The notes under the pieces: generated by a model
The model's input: only the letters and a program-made list of their open reading frames with translations
Database searches by the model: none
Told to the model about the DNA's origin: nothing
Part shown: positions 44,717-56,300 of the stretch, piece after piece
How the letters are laid out: each line of letters begins with the position of its first letter
Numbering within the stretch: position 1 is the first letter of the stretch
Program-made: the position numbers and the translations under genes
Source: Ilyonectria destructans
Lineage: Eukaryota; Ascomycota; Sordariomycetes; Hypocreales; Nectriaceae
NCBI GenBank assembly: GCA_020740775.1
Contig: JAHEWK010000001.1
Coordinates: 5,022,001 to 5,086,000, forward strand
Direction: 5' to 3'
Length of the DNA: 64,000 bases

Positions 44717-45754
44717 TTATGAGCCACGTCGGCCTCCTCGTCCTCCCCGTCCTCCTCTGCCTCCTCTTCCGCCGCCCCGTCCCTTGCCCATGGGCACATT
44801 GATCTTGATGCCCGCTGGTAAGTCGGCCATCCACTCGCCGTCTTGCCACAGCACGCCCACGTCCATCTGTCGCCCCGTCACCATCTTGAAGTAGCGCGAG
44901 CTCAACACGCCCTGGGCGTCGCCCTCGGTCAGTAGCACGTCGTTGTCGCTCTTCCACCACTTGACGCCGTCCTGCAGACTCGCCTCGACGTCGATTTCGA
45001 TGATGAGCTCCGCGTCCCTGCGCATCCCACTGACGACGCCGTCCTCGGGCGTCCCCGTCGAGCAGTGCACGTGGTTGCGCCCCATGATCTTCAGCCCGCC
45101 GGACTCGACGATCTTGGGCCAGAAGTAAAAGTACGTTCCGTGCAGGACGCGCGAGGGAATGTTGCCTTCCTCGACGGTGATGGGTGCGAGCAGGGCGGCC
45201 GACTCGAGCTTGATGGAGTGGCCCTGGTTGGCACGGATGAGATAGTCCGCGGCGTCGGTGCTGGCCGTTGAGAGGTCGGCGTTGGTGCTGGGGTTGGGCT
45301 TAAGGGAAAAGCGCTGCTTGTCGTTGGAGCTGACAATGGACTGGACGTCGGCTACGGTGACGTTGAGAGACTTCAACGGACCCCAAGCGAGCTGTGAAGA
45401 CGGCATTAGAATGGGTTCTTGAATCAGAGATGCACGGCAATCTTGAGATGAGTGCAAACCCGGGCCACTCGACCGCAAATTTAAACGCACTCATCGCCAC
45501 GAAGGAATCGGCGTGAGTCCTACCACTTGGCCCAACGGGGCATATCCCTCTTCGTCGAGTTTGATCTTCGCACTATCCGCCTGATGCCGCAGCAGCTTCG
45601 ACAGCGCCTTGGACACCAGTACCTCACGGCTCTGGCCGCCTGCTCCTCTGCCGCGGCCGCCTCCTCTCTTCTCCCGCTCTGCCTTGCTGAGAACCCGATC
45701 CTCGAGCGCTTCGTGCCCGCGCTCCGACGTCCCTGCATGTGAATCCCCCGCCAT
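44717..45754 (-). CDS. TPT1: TPT1, tRNA 2'-phosphotransferase
   Basis: TPT1 removes the splice-junction 2'-phosphate from tRNA after ligation, transferring it to NAD+. Two exons, 45754-45524 and 45391-44717, with a 132-nt intron; 301 aa from ATG 45754 (MAGDSHAGTS). Catalytic elements: SKALSKLLRHQA (Arg56, His57), DEEGYAPLGQV joined to LAWGPLKSLNVT, YLIRANQGHS (Arg), VLHGTYFYFWPKIVESGG, MGRNHVHCSTG and SGMRRDAELIIEIDV. The tail is an RGG-type run after NVPMGKGRGG, and a smaller Gly/Arg patch lies before the catalytic domain. The frame is open upstream to another ATG at 45919, which would add 55 residues starting MLFTYLSRPTLRIL, like a mitochondrial presequence. I take the internal start as the main one. 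It is convergent with the dsRBD gene. Confidence 0.92.
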
Positions 45755-46744
45755 TCTGTCTAGGTGAGAAGTGCGCTGGTGGGTCTTGAGTTGCTTCACA
45801 GATCGATTCTGCGGCGGTGACGTGCGAAATGCGCCGGTATCTCGCAAGAAAACTGGTGATGTGGGAAAGCGTTCTGACAAAATTCGCAATGTTGGCCTGC
45901 TCAAGTAGGTGAAGAGCATCTCTCTGAGTGAGAGTTAAGGCTTCTTAAGCTGCCTAAGGTAGGCTGTGGAGCCACTGCGCCTGATGAGTCTCTGCCGGCG
46001 GCCTGACTCAGCGCCACAACCCATTGGAGGTCAAGCCATCGTTTTGGAAACTCGACTTATGGCTTCCTACATGCCCAGATAATCAATCGTCATATGCTAA
46101 TAAAGCTCGGAGACAGGAATGCGTCATCATGTACATACGCGTCATGTAACAGCATCACTAAGAGTCATTTCGTAAGCACGCTACATCTGAATAAGCCACG
46201 ATCTCGTCACAAGAAGGAACACAAAATAGAAGCAAAATATTCGCCGACACAATGCATGCCTGCCGTTCATTAACCAAGAAGAAATGGATCTGCTTTATGC
46301 GACCCTCGCCATATCATACATTAACCTTGGTGCCAATAACCCATGCCTAGAATGCCAACCCGTTCACTCCTGTCCCCTATCCGACATGTCCTCAAAAGAA
46401 ACCCTAATGTGCCGTGTCTGTGTTGAACCGAGATCCATGGCCGTTCTGGATAAAACCAAAAGTACTCTGGTGCCAACACGATCCATCTTCCCATGTCTTT
46501 GTTCGGTATTTTCCGCTCGTGTATATGTGTGACTGAGCAATGCTTGATGTACACTTCGTTGAACAGCGTTTGAGTCTTCGGGAATGTTGCTCGTCATGAA
46601 TCGTCAAGCCGAATGAAGTGAAAGGCGAAAATAATCCGGAATGCCCTCCACCGAGGAATACAAAACAAATGATCACGCCCGCGAAAGAAGCATAAAGTAT
46701 GTATAGTAGTACAATCATAAATCGGTGCAAATCATCAAAAAAGG
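45755..46744. other. Intergenic region, TPT1 promoter side
   Basis: The stretch contains the TPT1 promoter (and the possible upstream TPT1 start at 45919) and the 3' region of the disordered 1129-aa gene. It is AT-richer between 46050 and 46740. No gene is supported; frames such as 46321-46554 are short and featureless. Confidence 0.45.
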
Positions 46745-49700
46745 TCACCTATAGCCGCCAGCAGCTGCAGAGGATTGGGTTATGGTGACAGTGCTGTCCC
46801 GGTTTGGCCTTCTGATCATGCTGCTGGTTCGACCCAGCATCGACTGCCCCATTGACATGTGGCGCTGCGAACGCTCCTCAGGGATTCTCTCTGTCACATT
46901 GCTGCCATCGCGATCCTGGCCTGATCTCTCTAGATATCGCCTAGGGGAGGGGACATTCGAGGTCAAAGGCGTGGCCAGTCGTGACGGGTTCAAGTTGGAA
47001 GATGCAAATCTGCGTCGGGGAAGAGCTGATGACGCCAGTGGGCTGTTTTCGGAGGCTTGAGGTTGAGAGAGTTGCTCCTGTGTCACGTTCCGCATCGTAT
47101 TGAGATCCGTGTGAGCCCGTGAGGGCGAGCGGAATATGGGTTGGTCCCCGTCATCTTCTCCCACAGTTCCCCGACGGTTTCGGACAAGCAGGGAGGTTCT
47201 CCGGCCTTCCTCGGGTTCCTCGGTGCCCGCCCGTCTAGTTCTCAGCATTACGGACGATCTTCTGCCATCTTCCGGCTCCTCTGTGCCCGCACGGCGGGTT
47301 CTCGCCACCATGAGGGATGACCTCCGTTGGGAAATCGACTCGAGTGGGGTCGATGGTGTTGAAGTGGTGGTTCGAGGGCCGGGCAGAGGGTTGCCATTGA
47401 GGAGGTTGAGTCTCCTCTCCTCAAACTTGGACAGGGTCCTAGGACTAGTATTAGACCTTGCCAAGTTTTGTTCCGTGCTGATGCTCGGGCGACGTTGTGA
47501 GGTAAACCCAGAGAATGTCTTGTTCAGAGTGGGCGTTGTTGGGGCCTCGCTCGGTGCTGGAGCTGGAACTAGAACTGGAGCTGGGACCGGGGCTGGAGCT
47601 GGAGCTGGAGCTGGAGCCTGCACTGCATGCTGTGCCCGCGATTGAGCGCGATCTTCACCCAAGGCAACACAAAGTTCTGTCAAGCTGCGACAGACACTGT
47701 CTGCTTTCCGTCTCAGCTGGCGATCTGTCATGGTTGTCCCAGAGCCAATGGTACTGACTCCACTGGAAATTGGGCCAAGTTGACCCGGTGAGCCCATCAT
47801 CGTCGAAAGCGCCATGGCATCGTTTGCGGCAGACTCCAGTGCCCTGTACACCTCCACATCAAGGAGGTGTTTGGACTTGGTAAGGGCCGCGTGGAGTAGC
47901 GGGTGGGCTTCCTTTTGAGTGGATGTGTTGCTCACTGTGTCAATGACCTGGTTGTCCTTTCCAGGTCGCTTTGGCGACGAAGACATCGTTGTCACTGTTG
48001 TGGTTGCTGTGGGCGGCCGTTCGTCAGAAAGTCGTGACACTGCGGCACCAGATGTCGACGGCAGTTTCCCCGTAAGTTCGAGGCGATGGATTCGCGACTT
48101 GAGGTCGTCAAGCTCATCCCATACCGTTGATGGGGCAGTATTAGAGGTCGTTGATTCGGTTCCCTCAACCTGGCTAGCTTCGGCCGCCGGTTGTTGCTGC
48201 TGTTGCTGGGGAGGAAAATCAAATGATTTAACCAGCGGGGATGAGTTGTAAGCTTTGCTGTGATTATGCCCAGTAGGGGTCCTGAACGTCGGGCCTCTCG
48301 CCTGTGGCGTGGAGTTGTTGTCGGTTATCGACGGTCGACGGCGCGACTGCGACGCATTGTCGGACTCCTGGAAGGCCATGGATCGAGGGGTTAAGGGGGG
48401 GGCTCGCGAACTAGAACCGGTAGTTCGTATACGGCCCAGGTCCTCTCCAGGGTGGGCTGAGGCGGCCTTTTCCCTCGCAAATGTTCGATAGGTGGACATG
48501 CGAGACACTTCGCTCGCTCGGTCATCGTCATAGTGTCTTTGGCGTGAGGTCTCCTGCTGATCGGAGAGTCGTCGGCGGATTTGAGGAGGGGAAGTCGGTT
48601 TATAGGTCGGGACCACGTTGGACAGTGGGCGACGGTGGGAGCGAGTCACTCGTGACTGTTTCGGTTAGCTCCGAGCAAGGCAATGAAGAGTGACAAATCG
48701 CAGGTTCAGAGACTGGTGAGTGGAATAAATGAACATGAATGGAAATCCCTGGGGGGGTTTTTTTTTTATGTGGAGTGTTTTGGAAGTCGAGGCAGAGGCG
48801 GTTACAGGTCTGCGTCTCTCGACACACATGGCGCTGAGACAGACACCGAAAGACAAAATCCAGACGCAAGGGAAAAATGACTTACTACTACACTCTGGGT
48901 CTCATCTGGCAGGTTTTCGTCGGGCCGGCGTCTGGATGACTCTTCTCGGGCAATCTTCAGGAAAACATCACCAGTGTCGTCACCATCAAGGGTATCGCGA
49001 CGGCCAGAGCCGGAGGTTGCCGAAAGCAGAAAATCCTGGTCGACTCTCCCCTCAAGGGCGCGAAGGGTACGGTCGTAGCTAGAGTCAAGAGGGTCGTCCC
49101 CAAAATCGTAGGCGCGGGGCCTCGTAGGCATGTCGAGGGTCAGGCTCTTGCGAGAGCCAGAGGAGCGGAAGGCTCGAATAGGCGGGACGCGAACGGGTGT
49201 TGACGTGGACGGTTGTGCGTTGTGGTTGACGGGTGGTCGGTACGAGACTGGAGGTCGATGCGAGACGGACACTCGCCTGTCATCGGGGGGGTTTGAGTTG
49301 GATAGCGCCTTGGGCAGGATCAATTCTCGCTGGCCGGGAGGTGAAGAATCCTTCGATGACCTGTCGGATGACCAGTGGACAGCCTGGGCGGCCTCGACGG
49401 CCTGCAGGCGATCCGAGTTCAGTGTGGGCGGCGGGCAAGAGGAGGATGCAGCAACATTCGACCTGCGCGATGTAAGGGATCGCCGGCTCCGAGATCGAGC
49501 GACAACGGATGCGGAATGCGGGGATTCCAGATCAGCGACGTCCTGGACGGGAGATGCGTTGGGGAATGATGCGGGACGCCTGGCTGGGGCGGTCGGCTCA
49601 GCAACGGAGACGGGGGAGTCGGGTGAGTCGGGCTGGGAGGAGGAGGTTCGTGAGCGGGGTTGCAAAAGCGGCGGTGAGGCGACGGTGGCGATGGCGGCGA

Positions 49701-50364
49701 TAGAAGTCGAAGTTGCGGCGGCCGGCGGTGATGCAGAAGTGGACGCGGGTGCAGATGCAGACGCAGACTGTTTTTCGAGGTGGTGATGTGTTGTCGGGTG
49801 AGCAAGGTTCTGGGCAGTCGCTAGGAGCGTCAATGCTGGGACCACATCTGGCGCCTCAAGGGGACCAGTAACGGCGGCGATGGGGCCTGGGTCAGTGGAT
49901 GAGCCAGTGGACGGGCCTGCGAGAGGACCTGGGAATGGGCCTGTATCTGCTGATGGCAGTTGGATTGGGCTTGCGACGGGGCCAGCGCCGGGGCTCGGAT
50001 TGGGTGAGACTGGCGAGGGTGGTGCGTGGTGCGCTAGCGACGGGTGCGACAGCGCCGCTGATGTGCTGGATGTGCTGGGGCCGCTGGGGCCGTCGGCGCT
50101 GTTAATGCTGCTCTGGTTCTGCGCGCTAGCGTCAATGCTCTCGTCGTTGTTGGTGTCAGTGCTGCTGCCGCTGGTCTTGCGGTCGGCAAAGCGAAAAGAT
50201 GGCAACTTGGACGAGCTGTGGCTCTGGCGGTGCGAGTCTGTGTTGGTGACGCACGGTGCTGAGGCACGGGGGATCGCGGCGGTGGGCAGGTTCTGGACCA
50301 TGTCGGCACCGTTGAGAGTGTGGCCCAAGTGGCCCGCACTGGTGAAACCAACCTTTGCACTCAT
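46745..50364 (-). CDS. Large disordered fungal protein (1129 aa), function unknown
   Basis: Two exons, 50364-48886 and 48655-46745, joined in phase 0 by a 230-nt intron (GTAAGT...AACAG). ATG 50364 gives MSAKVGFTSAGHLGHTLN; the frame upstream is open but reads like a leader. The protein is Ser/Pro/Ala/Thr-rich throughout. Candidates for constrained parts are the start (LGHTLNGADMVQNLP), YDFGDDPLDSSYDRTLRALE at the end of exon 1, SRMSTYRTFAREKAASA, WDELDDLKSRIHRLELTGKL (a short coiled coil near residue 650), and LLDVEVYRALESAANDAM. It also has a QQQQQQ run, an Ala-Pro repeat coded by a GGAGCT hexamer array, and a motif RTRRAGTEEPE that recurs. I do not recognise a function. Similar fungal proteins are sometimes labelled cell-wall-anchor-like, which nothing here supports. 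Confidence 0.75.
47554..47620. repeat. Hexamer array (GGAGCT-type) inside the 1129-aa gene
   Basis: Imperfect GGAGCT/GGAACT units code on the minus strand for an Ala-Pro/Val-Pro repeat. Such arrays change length readily. Confidence 0.8.
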
Positions 50365-53300
50365 GGTGTCGCCCACTGTAGCATCCCAGCAAGTGCTCTG
50401 CAGCGGATGGACGGTGGATTCGAGTGCTCCGCTGCCGCTGGAGCTGGACACGGAGCCCTTCCCGGGGGGTCCCTCGCTCACACAAAGCGTCGTGGTGGTT
50501 GTGGTCGTGGTCGCGGTAGTGGTGTTGCAAGCGCAACACTCAACGGGCGGCAATGGCGACGTGGTTATCGGTCTTCGCGAATCTGCTATGCCGTGTTTGG
50601 CTTGCTCTTTCTTGTTCCTGATTTCAGGGTCTCCGAGTCCTTGGCGGGCGGTTCTTTCGCAATAATTAGAGATTAATACAGGCGGCACTGTCGTGGTCGG
50701 GTCTCGGTCCTACACCGTTCCATGGAACACGGGTCAGACAGAGGTGGCTCCGGATGTCTCGCCTTCGTCCAAACTTCGGCATGAAACGGATCCTCCAAGG
50801 GCGAAAGGCACAAAGAGTGCAGCGACAATTCTGTCTCATCAACGGCCTGGGGTAGCAAGGTCGGCAAGGTAGCAAGCAACCAGATGCGGGAGAGGTTGGT
50901 TTTATCCGGGGAAGAAAAGTCGGGGAGCGAAACCGGGAGGCGGTCACGGCCTCGGGTCCGATGATTAGGTGATTAAGGAGGGCAGAGAAAGAAAGAACCA
51001 GGCTTGGGGAATCGAACAGGAGGGAAAGAGAGGATGAGAAGGAAGTACAAGCGGAAGAGGACGAGGAGGAGAAAGCCCATGAGCCAGGAGAGGGAAAAAA
51101 CGAAGAGAGCGAAGAGAGCAGAGAGAGCAGAGAGAAAGAGGAGGGGTCTGTCAGTCTGTAAGGTTTGGTTTGGTGCGCGCGAGCAAACGTCGGCCACGAC
51201 AGACAGGGCCACCACGAACGGGCCCTTTCGATCCAATGGAGACCAGCCAACCCAACAAGGACAGGATCAAGCAGTATGGATACCTGACCTTTGGGCAACG
51301 GGACGGTCAAGGTCTACGGGGAGACTTCGTTTTCAAGCTTGCAGTCGACGGCTCCGGACTCCTCGGTCAAGGCATGGATGTACTGTACCTTGACCTGCCA
51401 CCCTGCTACCGTCGGCACTACGTACTACGCAAACAAGGCACTACCTGTGGCGCGTTGCGTCCGTTCGCCTTCACTTTGCTTGCTCGCAAACCGGCCAAGG
51501 GCCAAGATCAAGGGCCAAAGGGGCGGGGGGGAGGACATGGAGGGAAATGGATGGAGACTCTCAAATTATGGCATGTGGGTTTGTGTGTGGATGCAGTTCG
51601 CGGCGGCGCCTTTCTCGAACCCAGGCCAAACCCAATTGCTGCAGAGCACGCACATCACACAGGCGCCCGGTGCAGTAGGCCGACCATGGATTTGATCTGC
51701 AATCCGACTCCCCTGCCCTATGCAGAGGGACGAGGTTCGAGTCCCAAGCACCGAGCGCCGAGCCCCCCCCCCCCCCCCCCCCGGGCCCTTAACACTGACT
51801 ATCAAACATACAGAATGTTGTGCAACCTTCATACATCTCACCCATGGGCCACTGGTGGGACAGAGTTTGTTGGGCAAACAACGGCATTGTGTCTCGCCTC
51901 GCGCCTCTTACAGAAACTCTCCCTCCTTTTGCGGCCCTAGGTGGTATCCGTGGAACCATCCCGTCTGAGCCGGCGAGCTCATTCCATGCCCCCAAGCTCG
52001 AGGTTCAAGCTCCCGTCTGTCCGCGCCCTGCCTACTTGGCCGGTTCGACGATAGGAAACGGCAACGATTCCTAGCCAGTTCAGTCCTCGCCCGGCCAGGG
52101 GCGCTTTCTTCAGACAGGGGCACCTCGTCCCTCTAACTGTGAACTGCCTCGTCTGGAGGTCGAATTCATAGCGCGGAGGGCAGGCAAGGGCCGCCGTTGG
52201 ACTCAACCGCCACAAAGAACCGCTAGAAAATACAGGGGCCGGGCGTTGTCGTTCGAGAGGCTGGGGGGGAGGCTCCGTTCCAGGGCATAGCGCCAGGAGC
52301 TTCGGCCAGCCGGTTGTCTAGCCTCGTGGGAATGGGAAGTGCTTGCTGGGGAACTCCCATCTCCAATCCCTGTGCTGAAACAAGAGGCTCCCTCTGGGGT
52401 CGGACTCTGGGATAGGGTTGTCGACGCTCAAGGGAGGGATTTGACGGAAACATGGTGGACGATTGTCAATCCACCAGATACAAGATACCCCGATGCACAG
52501 CAGTTCATCCCGGTATGCTGCTATGAATATATGTATATGTATGTATGAAGAATACGGTAGTTAATGGTTATCCCGGGATGATCTGACCACCTGTTAAGGT
52601 CTCGTTCCGCCATCGGCCTCAGTCGATGGTTGGAGGAGTCCATGACGGGGTGCTGGAATTATTCGCTCGCCAACTGCGTCTACTCGGTGCCACTGACCAC
52701 CAGAAAACAGGCCAGTGTGTTGCAGTCGCGTGGCCATTTCCAGAATCAATCGGGAGGCTGGCAGCATTTTGTATGCATCGTTGCCCAAAGGCTCCGTCAA
52801 GTCAGTCCATGATCCATTTTCCATGCAGTTGTGCGGCCGGCTGTTGGTCGAGCCTCGTTCGCGTGCAAGCCCGCAGACAAGCCAGTGGAAGCCAGCAGGG
52901 GCGGCTCTGCATTAGCCTGGTGTTTGTGCAGAGGCCACGGCGCTGTGAATGTACTTCGTACTTCGTAGTACACGGGGATATTCTCCATTCCTCGATTCAG
53001 CCCCCGTCTCAGCTCTTGGCTCCTGGCACTTGGCCCATTGTCGACAAGCGGGCGTGCCGTGTCTCTCTTCGATTGCTACTCTGAGCTTCAATTCCGCACC
53101 CGATTGTGCCTTTCGTGAGCCAAGCATAATAGCCACGTAGTTGCGCCGTCACGACGGCATCATTTGGCCGTGTCTCCCGCGGCCAAGTTTCCGCTGCAAC
53201 GGCATACAAACCTTGTCACATCCATGGCATTCCTCTCGATGAAAGGACCATCCGTCCCAGGGGCCCTTGCTGCGACAGGACCACCTCTAATTTTCTTGCC

Positions 53301-56300
53301 CTTGTTGAAGCGTTTCGTCCCCTTCCCTAGCAGCGTAGATCGCAAACGACCAGCCACCAACAACCGGCCTGGGCAAAGCACGTAGCCGTCGGGAGGTACT
53401 GTACTCCGTATCTGCCCCCGTTGGAAGTAACCAAATCCGATCCGTCATATGTGCCCCCGTATCCTGCAGCGCCCGAGCGACGCGGGCTTGAAGTCGCACA
53501 GCATGTCAACTCGTTGCTAGCTCAGAATCGAGGGCTCGGGGCGCTTCTCCCCTTACTAGAGACTCCCCTATCGCGCCGGACAATCTGCATGACCCCTATT
53601 CTGGTAAAGCCGCCTACTCAGCTGCGAACTATGTACATCATCTCACGCCCTCATCCTCTAACCAGCTGCGAGGCCAGTCTTCAAACGCCTTGGTCGCCAT
53701 GGCGGGGGTTTCACTACAGAAAGGGGAAAAAAGGACATAAAATAAATTATATAGAAGTCTTTCTCGCAGCAGCCATCGTGGCTTACGGCAGGGCAAGTAC
53801 TTAGTGTGTGTGCCCTCCTGCAAGATCCATTAATGCCGCCGAGCTCCAAACCATGTACGATGGCTCCGTGGAATCGCCCCGTGCACCTCATACATAAAAG
53901 ACGTTTGTGCATTTGCGGGAATCGCTCCGTAGTTCATGTGGAGATGCAAACTCCCGCCAGCAACCCATCACACGTGGCTAACCGTCCCAAGGGGGAAGTT
54001 TCTTGGGTTTACAACGGGGCTCTAGACCATTGACTCTAATTAAACCAATCCTCACTTCGACCGAGCTTCTCTTCGGGCCTGATTACGGCCATCCAACGTA
54101 CGTAGTCTAACTGGCGCAATGCAGGTCCCAGGCGAATCCTAGTATCTCTCTCAACGGGAGGAAACCATTGTTGCGGTATGGACCCTGTTCGTTCCATTCG
54201 TCTCGGGCATACTGTAGAATATTGAACAGAGACTAACGCTTCAAGGTCAACTAATGGGCTTATGGAGACAGCAACTAATATTGCAACAGTGCCATCCTAC
54301 CTTTCTCGGTACCCGATCCTGCTGTCATTCCCGAATAGTCAATCCCAATTAATCGGTTTACTACCGTAGCCTTGATGGTGGAGATATCCTTACCATGCTC
54401 GGTGGCTAGGACCCGAAAACCCTTGTGAGTTCGTCATAGCTCAACCGCAACCTGATGTGAATTACGCAGACCTAGGAACACTTCAATTGTGCGGCGAAAT
54501 ATCCTTGTCCGCCAGAAGGGGTCCGGGAACACGGCAGTGTTGTAGATTAGTGATGGTCAATTGCTCGGATACACCAATCGACTTTGTTGGCTACCCTATA
54601 CTAACACTGCAGTATTCTCTGAAACCTCAACAACACTCGGGTCCAGATCTACGGTAAGAAGCAGTTAGTCTTGTTCTAGCCTGGTATACGCGGATAACTG
54701 TGTTGCCATGGGCATAAATTGACAACCATCGGATTAAGAACAATTGCCACAATAAGTGATCTCACTGAAACAGAGAGTCACATAGATGAACAATCTGAAG
54801 AACATCTCGTGATACCGGAGCAGACTTTGGTCTTAGTACTGATACTTCTCCTGGCATTAATTACATCGCACATGTACCAGAAGGAGTGTTTGATTTTAAC
54901 CCTAACAAAACTGAGCACAGTCAACAGAGAGGTCACGTCGATGTGCCTCCAGTAGTCGTTCATGGAAAGAGGATGCACGACATGACATGACAGGGAACAT
55001 CACAAGTCTCAAAGCCGATGGACTTGTAACTGAGATGTCAATGTCTGTAACATTGCAGAGTTTGATTTCCAGTTGCGTTGCGTTGCGTTGCGCAAGCCAA
55101 GCCACGTCCGTGACGGTAAAATACATGACATAACCACCGTGTCACTTTTGAATAGTTACGTCCAGGAGGCTACCCCAGGTTACGCCGCACCATCCATGCA
55201 GCGCGGTTACAATACTGTCAGACCAACCGATATCCTTCCAGACAAACCTTTGCCAGACCAGAAGCACTCACCGATACCAATATGACACCGGGCCGAGCAG
55301 CGATGCGGTGGCCGAAGTGAATCCGAAATTCACAAGTGTGTCGACGGAGTCACAACCCGCGTTGCAGCCGGCGTGATATTCGTCTTGAAATCGGAGGATC
55401 TCAAGCAGGCTCCCAGCATGCATACAAGGTATTTTCTCCAGGCGTAATAACACGTTGTTGACTTGGTCCGAGTTTCGGGACGTTCCGATACACCTGAAAC
55501 TCCAGCATGGGGCTTGTTGAAACTTGCCAGACACCCCTCTTATACTTCGTCCTATATAGGAATGGTAAGAAGCCAGCTCGAACCTGGCCGCTGCCTGGCC
55601 ATCGCGCGTGGATCATGTTTGAGGATGATGGCAATGAATTTTCCGACCGGTTGGTTGCCTTGTTGTCACAGATGATGCTCGGACCATTGGTCAGGTTGTT
55701 TCCAATCTGAAGCTGAAGCAGTGCAAACTGTCTGAGCCTCGCCTGGTTTCCGGAACAACCACTCCTCGTGTTACAGCTTGCGCACCCAGTTTCCGGCCTA
55801 CCCTGGACGCCCGCCTCCAAACCTGCTTGGCACTGTTCAAGCACGCGACCAAGAATGTCCCGGTTGGTGGAACTTTAGGGCGAGTTGATGACTTGGCGTG
55901 AGGTTGTTTTCGCCACGAGAAAGATACGAGCCACGCTTTGTGGTCACGAGCTGCCTGGAACGAGAACATGATGTGAGAATATCGTGTTTGGTCAGCATCA
56001 TTCACTATGTAACTCGAAAATAGAAATGATATCTAGGCTTGAGTTGGATAAAAGATCCCATCTCACCACATGAGCAGGAATATGACGCCTAAATATGGAA
56101 ATGTGACAAACGCTCGCCATCTTTGCCAGACATGTGCAAGGCTTCGCCCCTCACAGGTCTCTTTCGGCCGGGTCGATTAACGAGCTGGGATGAGTCGTGG
56201 CATGAACGCAAGAGCACAGAAGCCAAATTCATCCGCGGTAATACAGGCATCGTGCATATCACGAAACAAGCGCAATCGCGGTTGTCACCGCAGACGGGAT

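Noticed and set aside
49880..50665. 261-residue plus-strand frame
   Set aside because: It is antisense to the Pro/Ser/Ala-rich 1129-aa gene and is a codon-composition shadow.
51170..51940. 256-residue plus-strand frame
   Set aside because: It has no motif, runs through the C20 tract as a proline run, lacks splice partners and has irregular composition.
55401..55844. 147-residue minus-strand frame as a possible transposon remnant
   Set aside because: No transposase, reverse-transcriptase or integrase motif and no terminal repeats could be seen.
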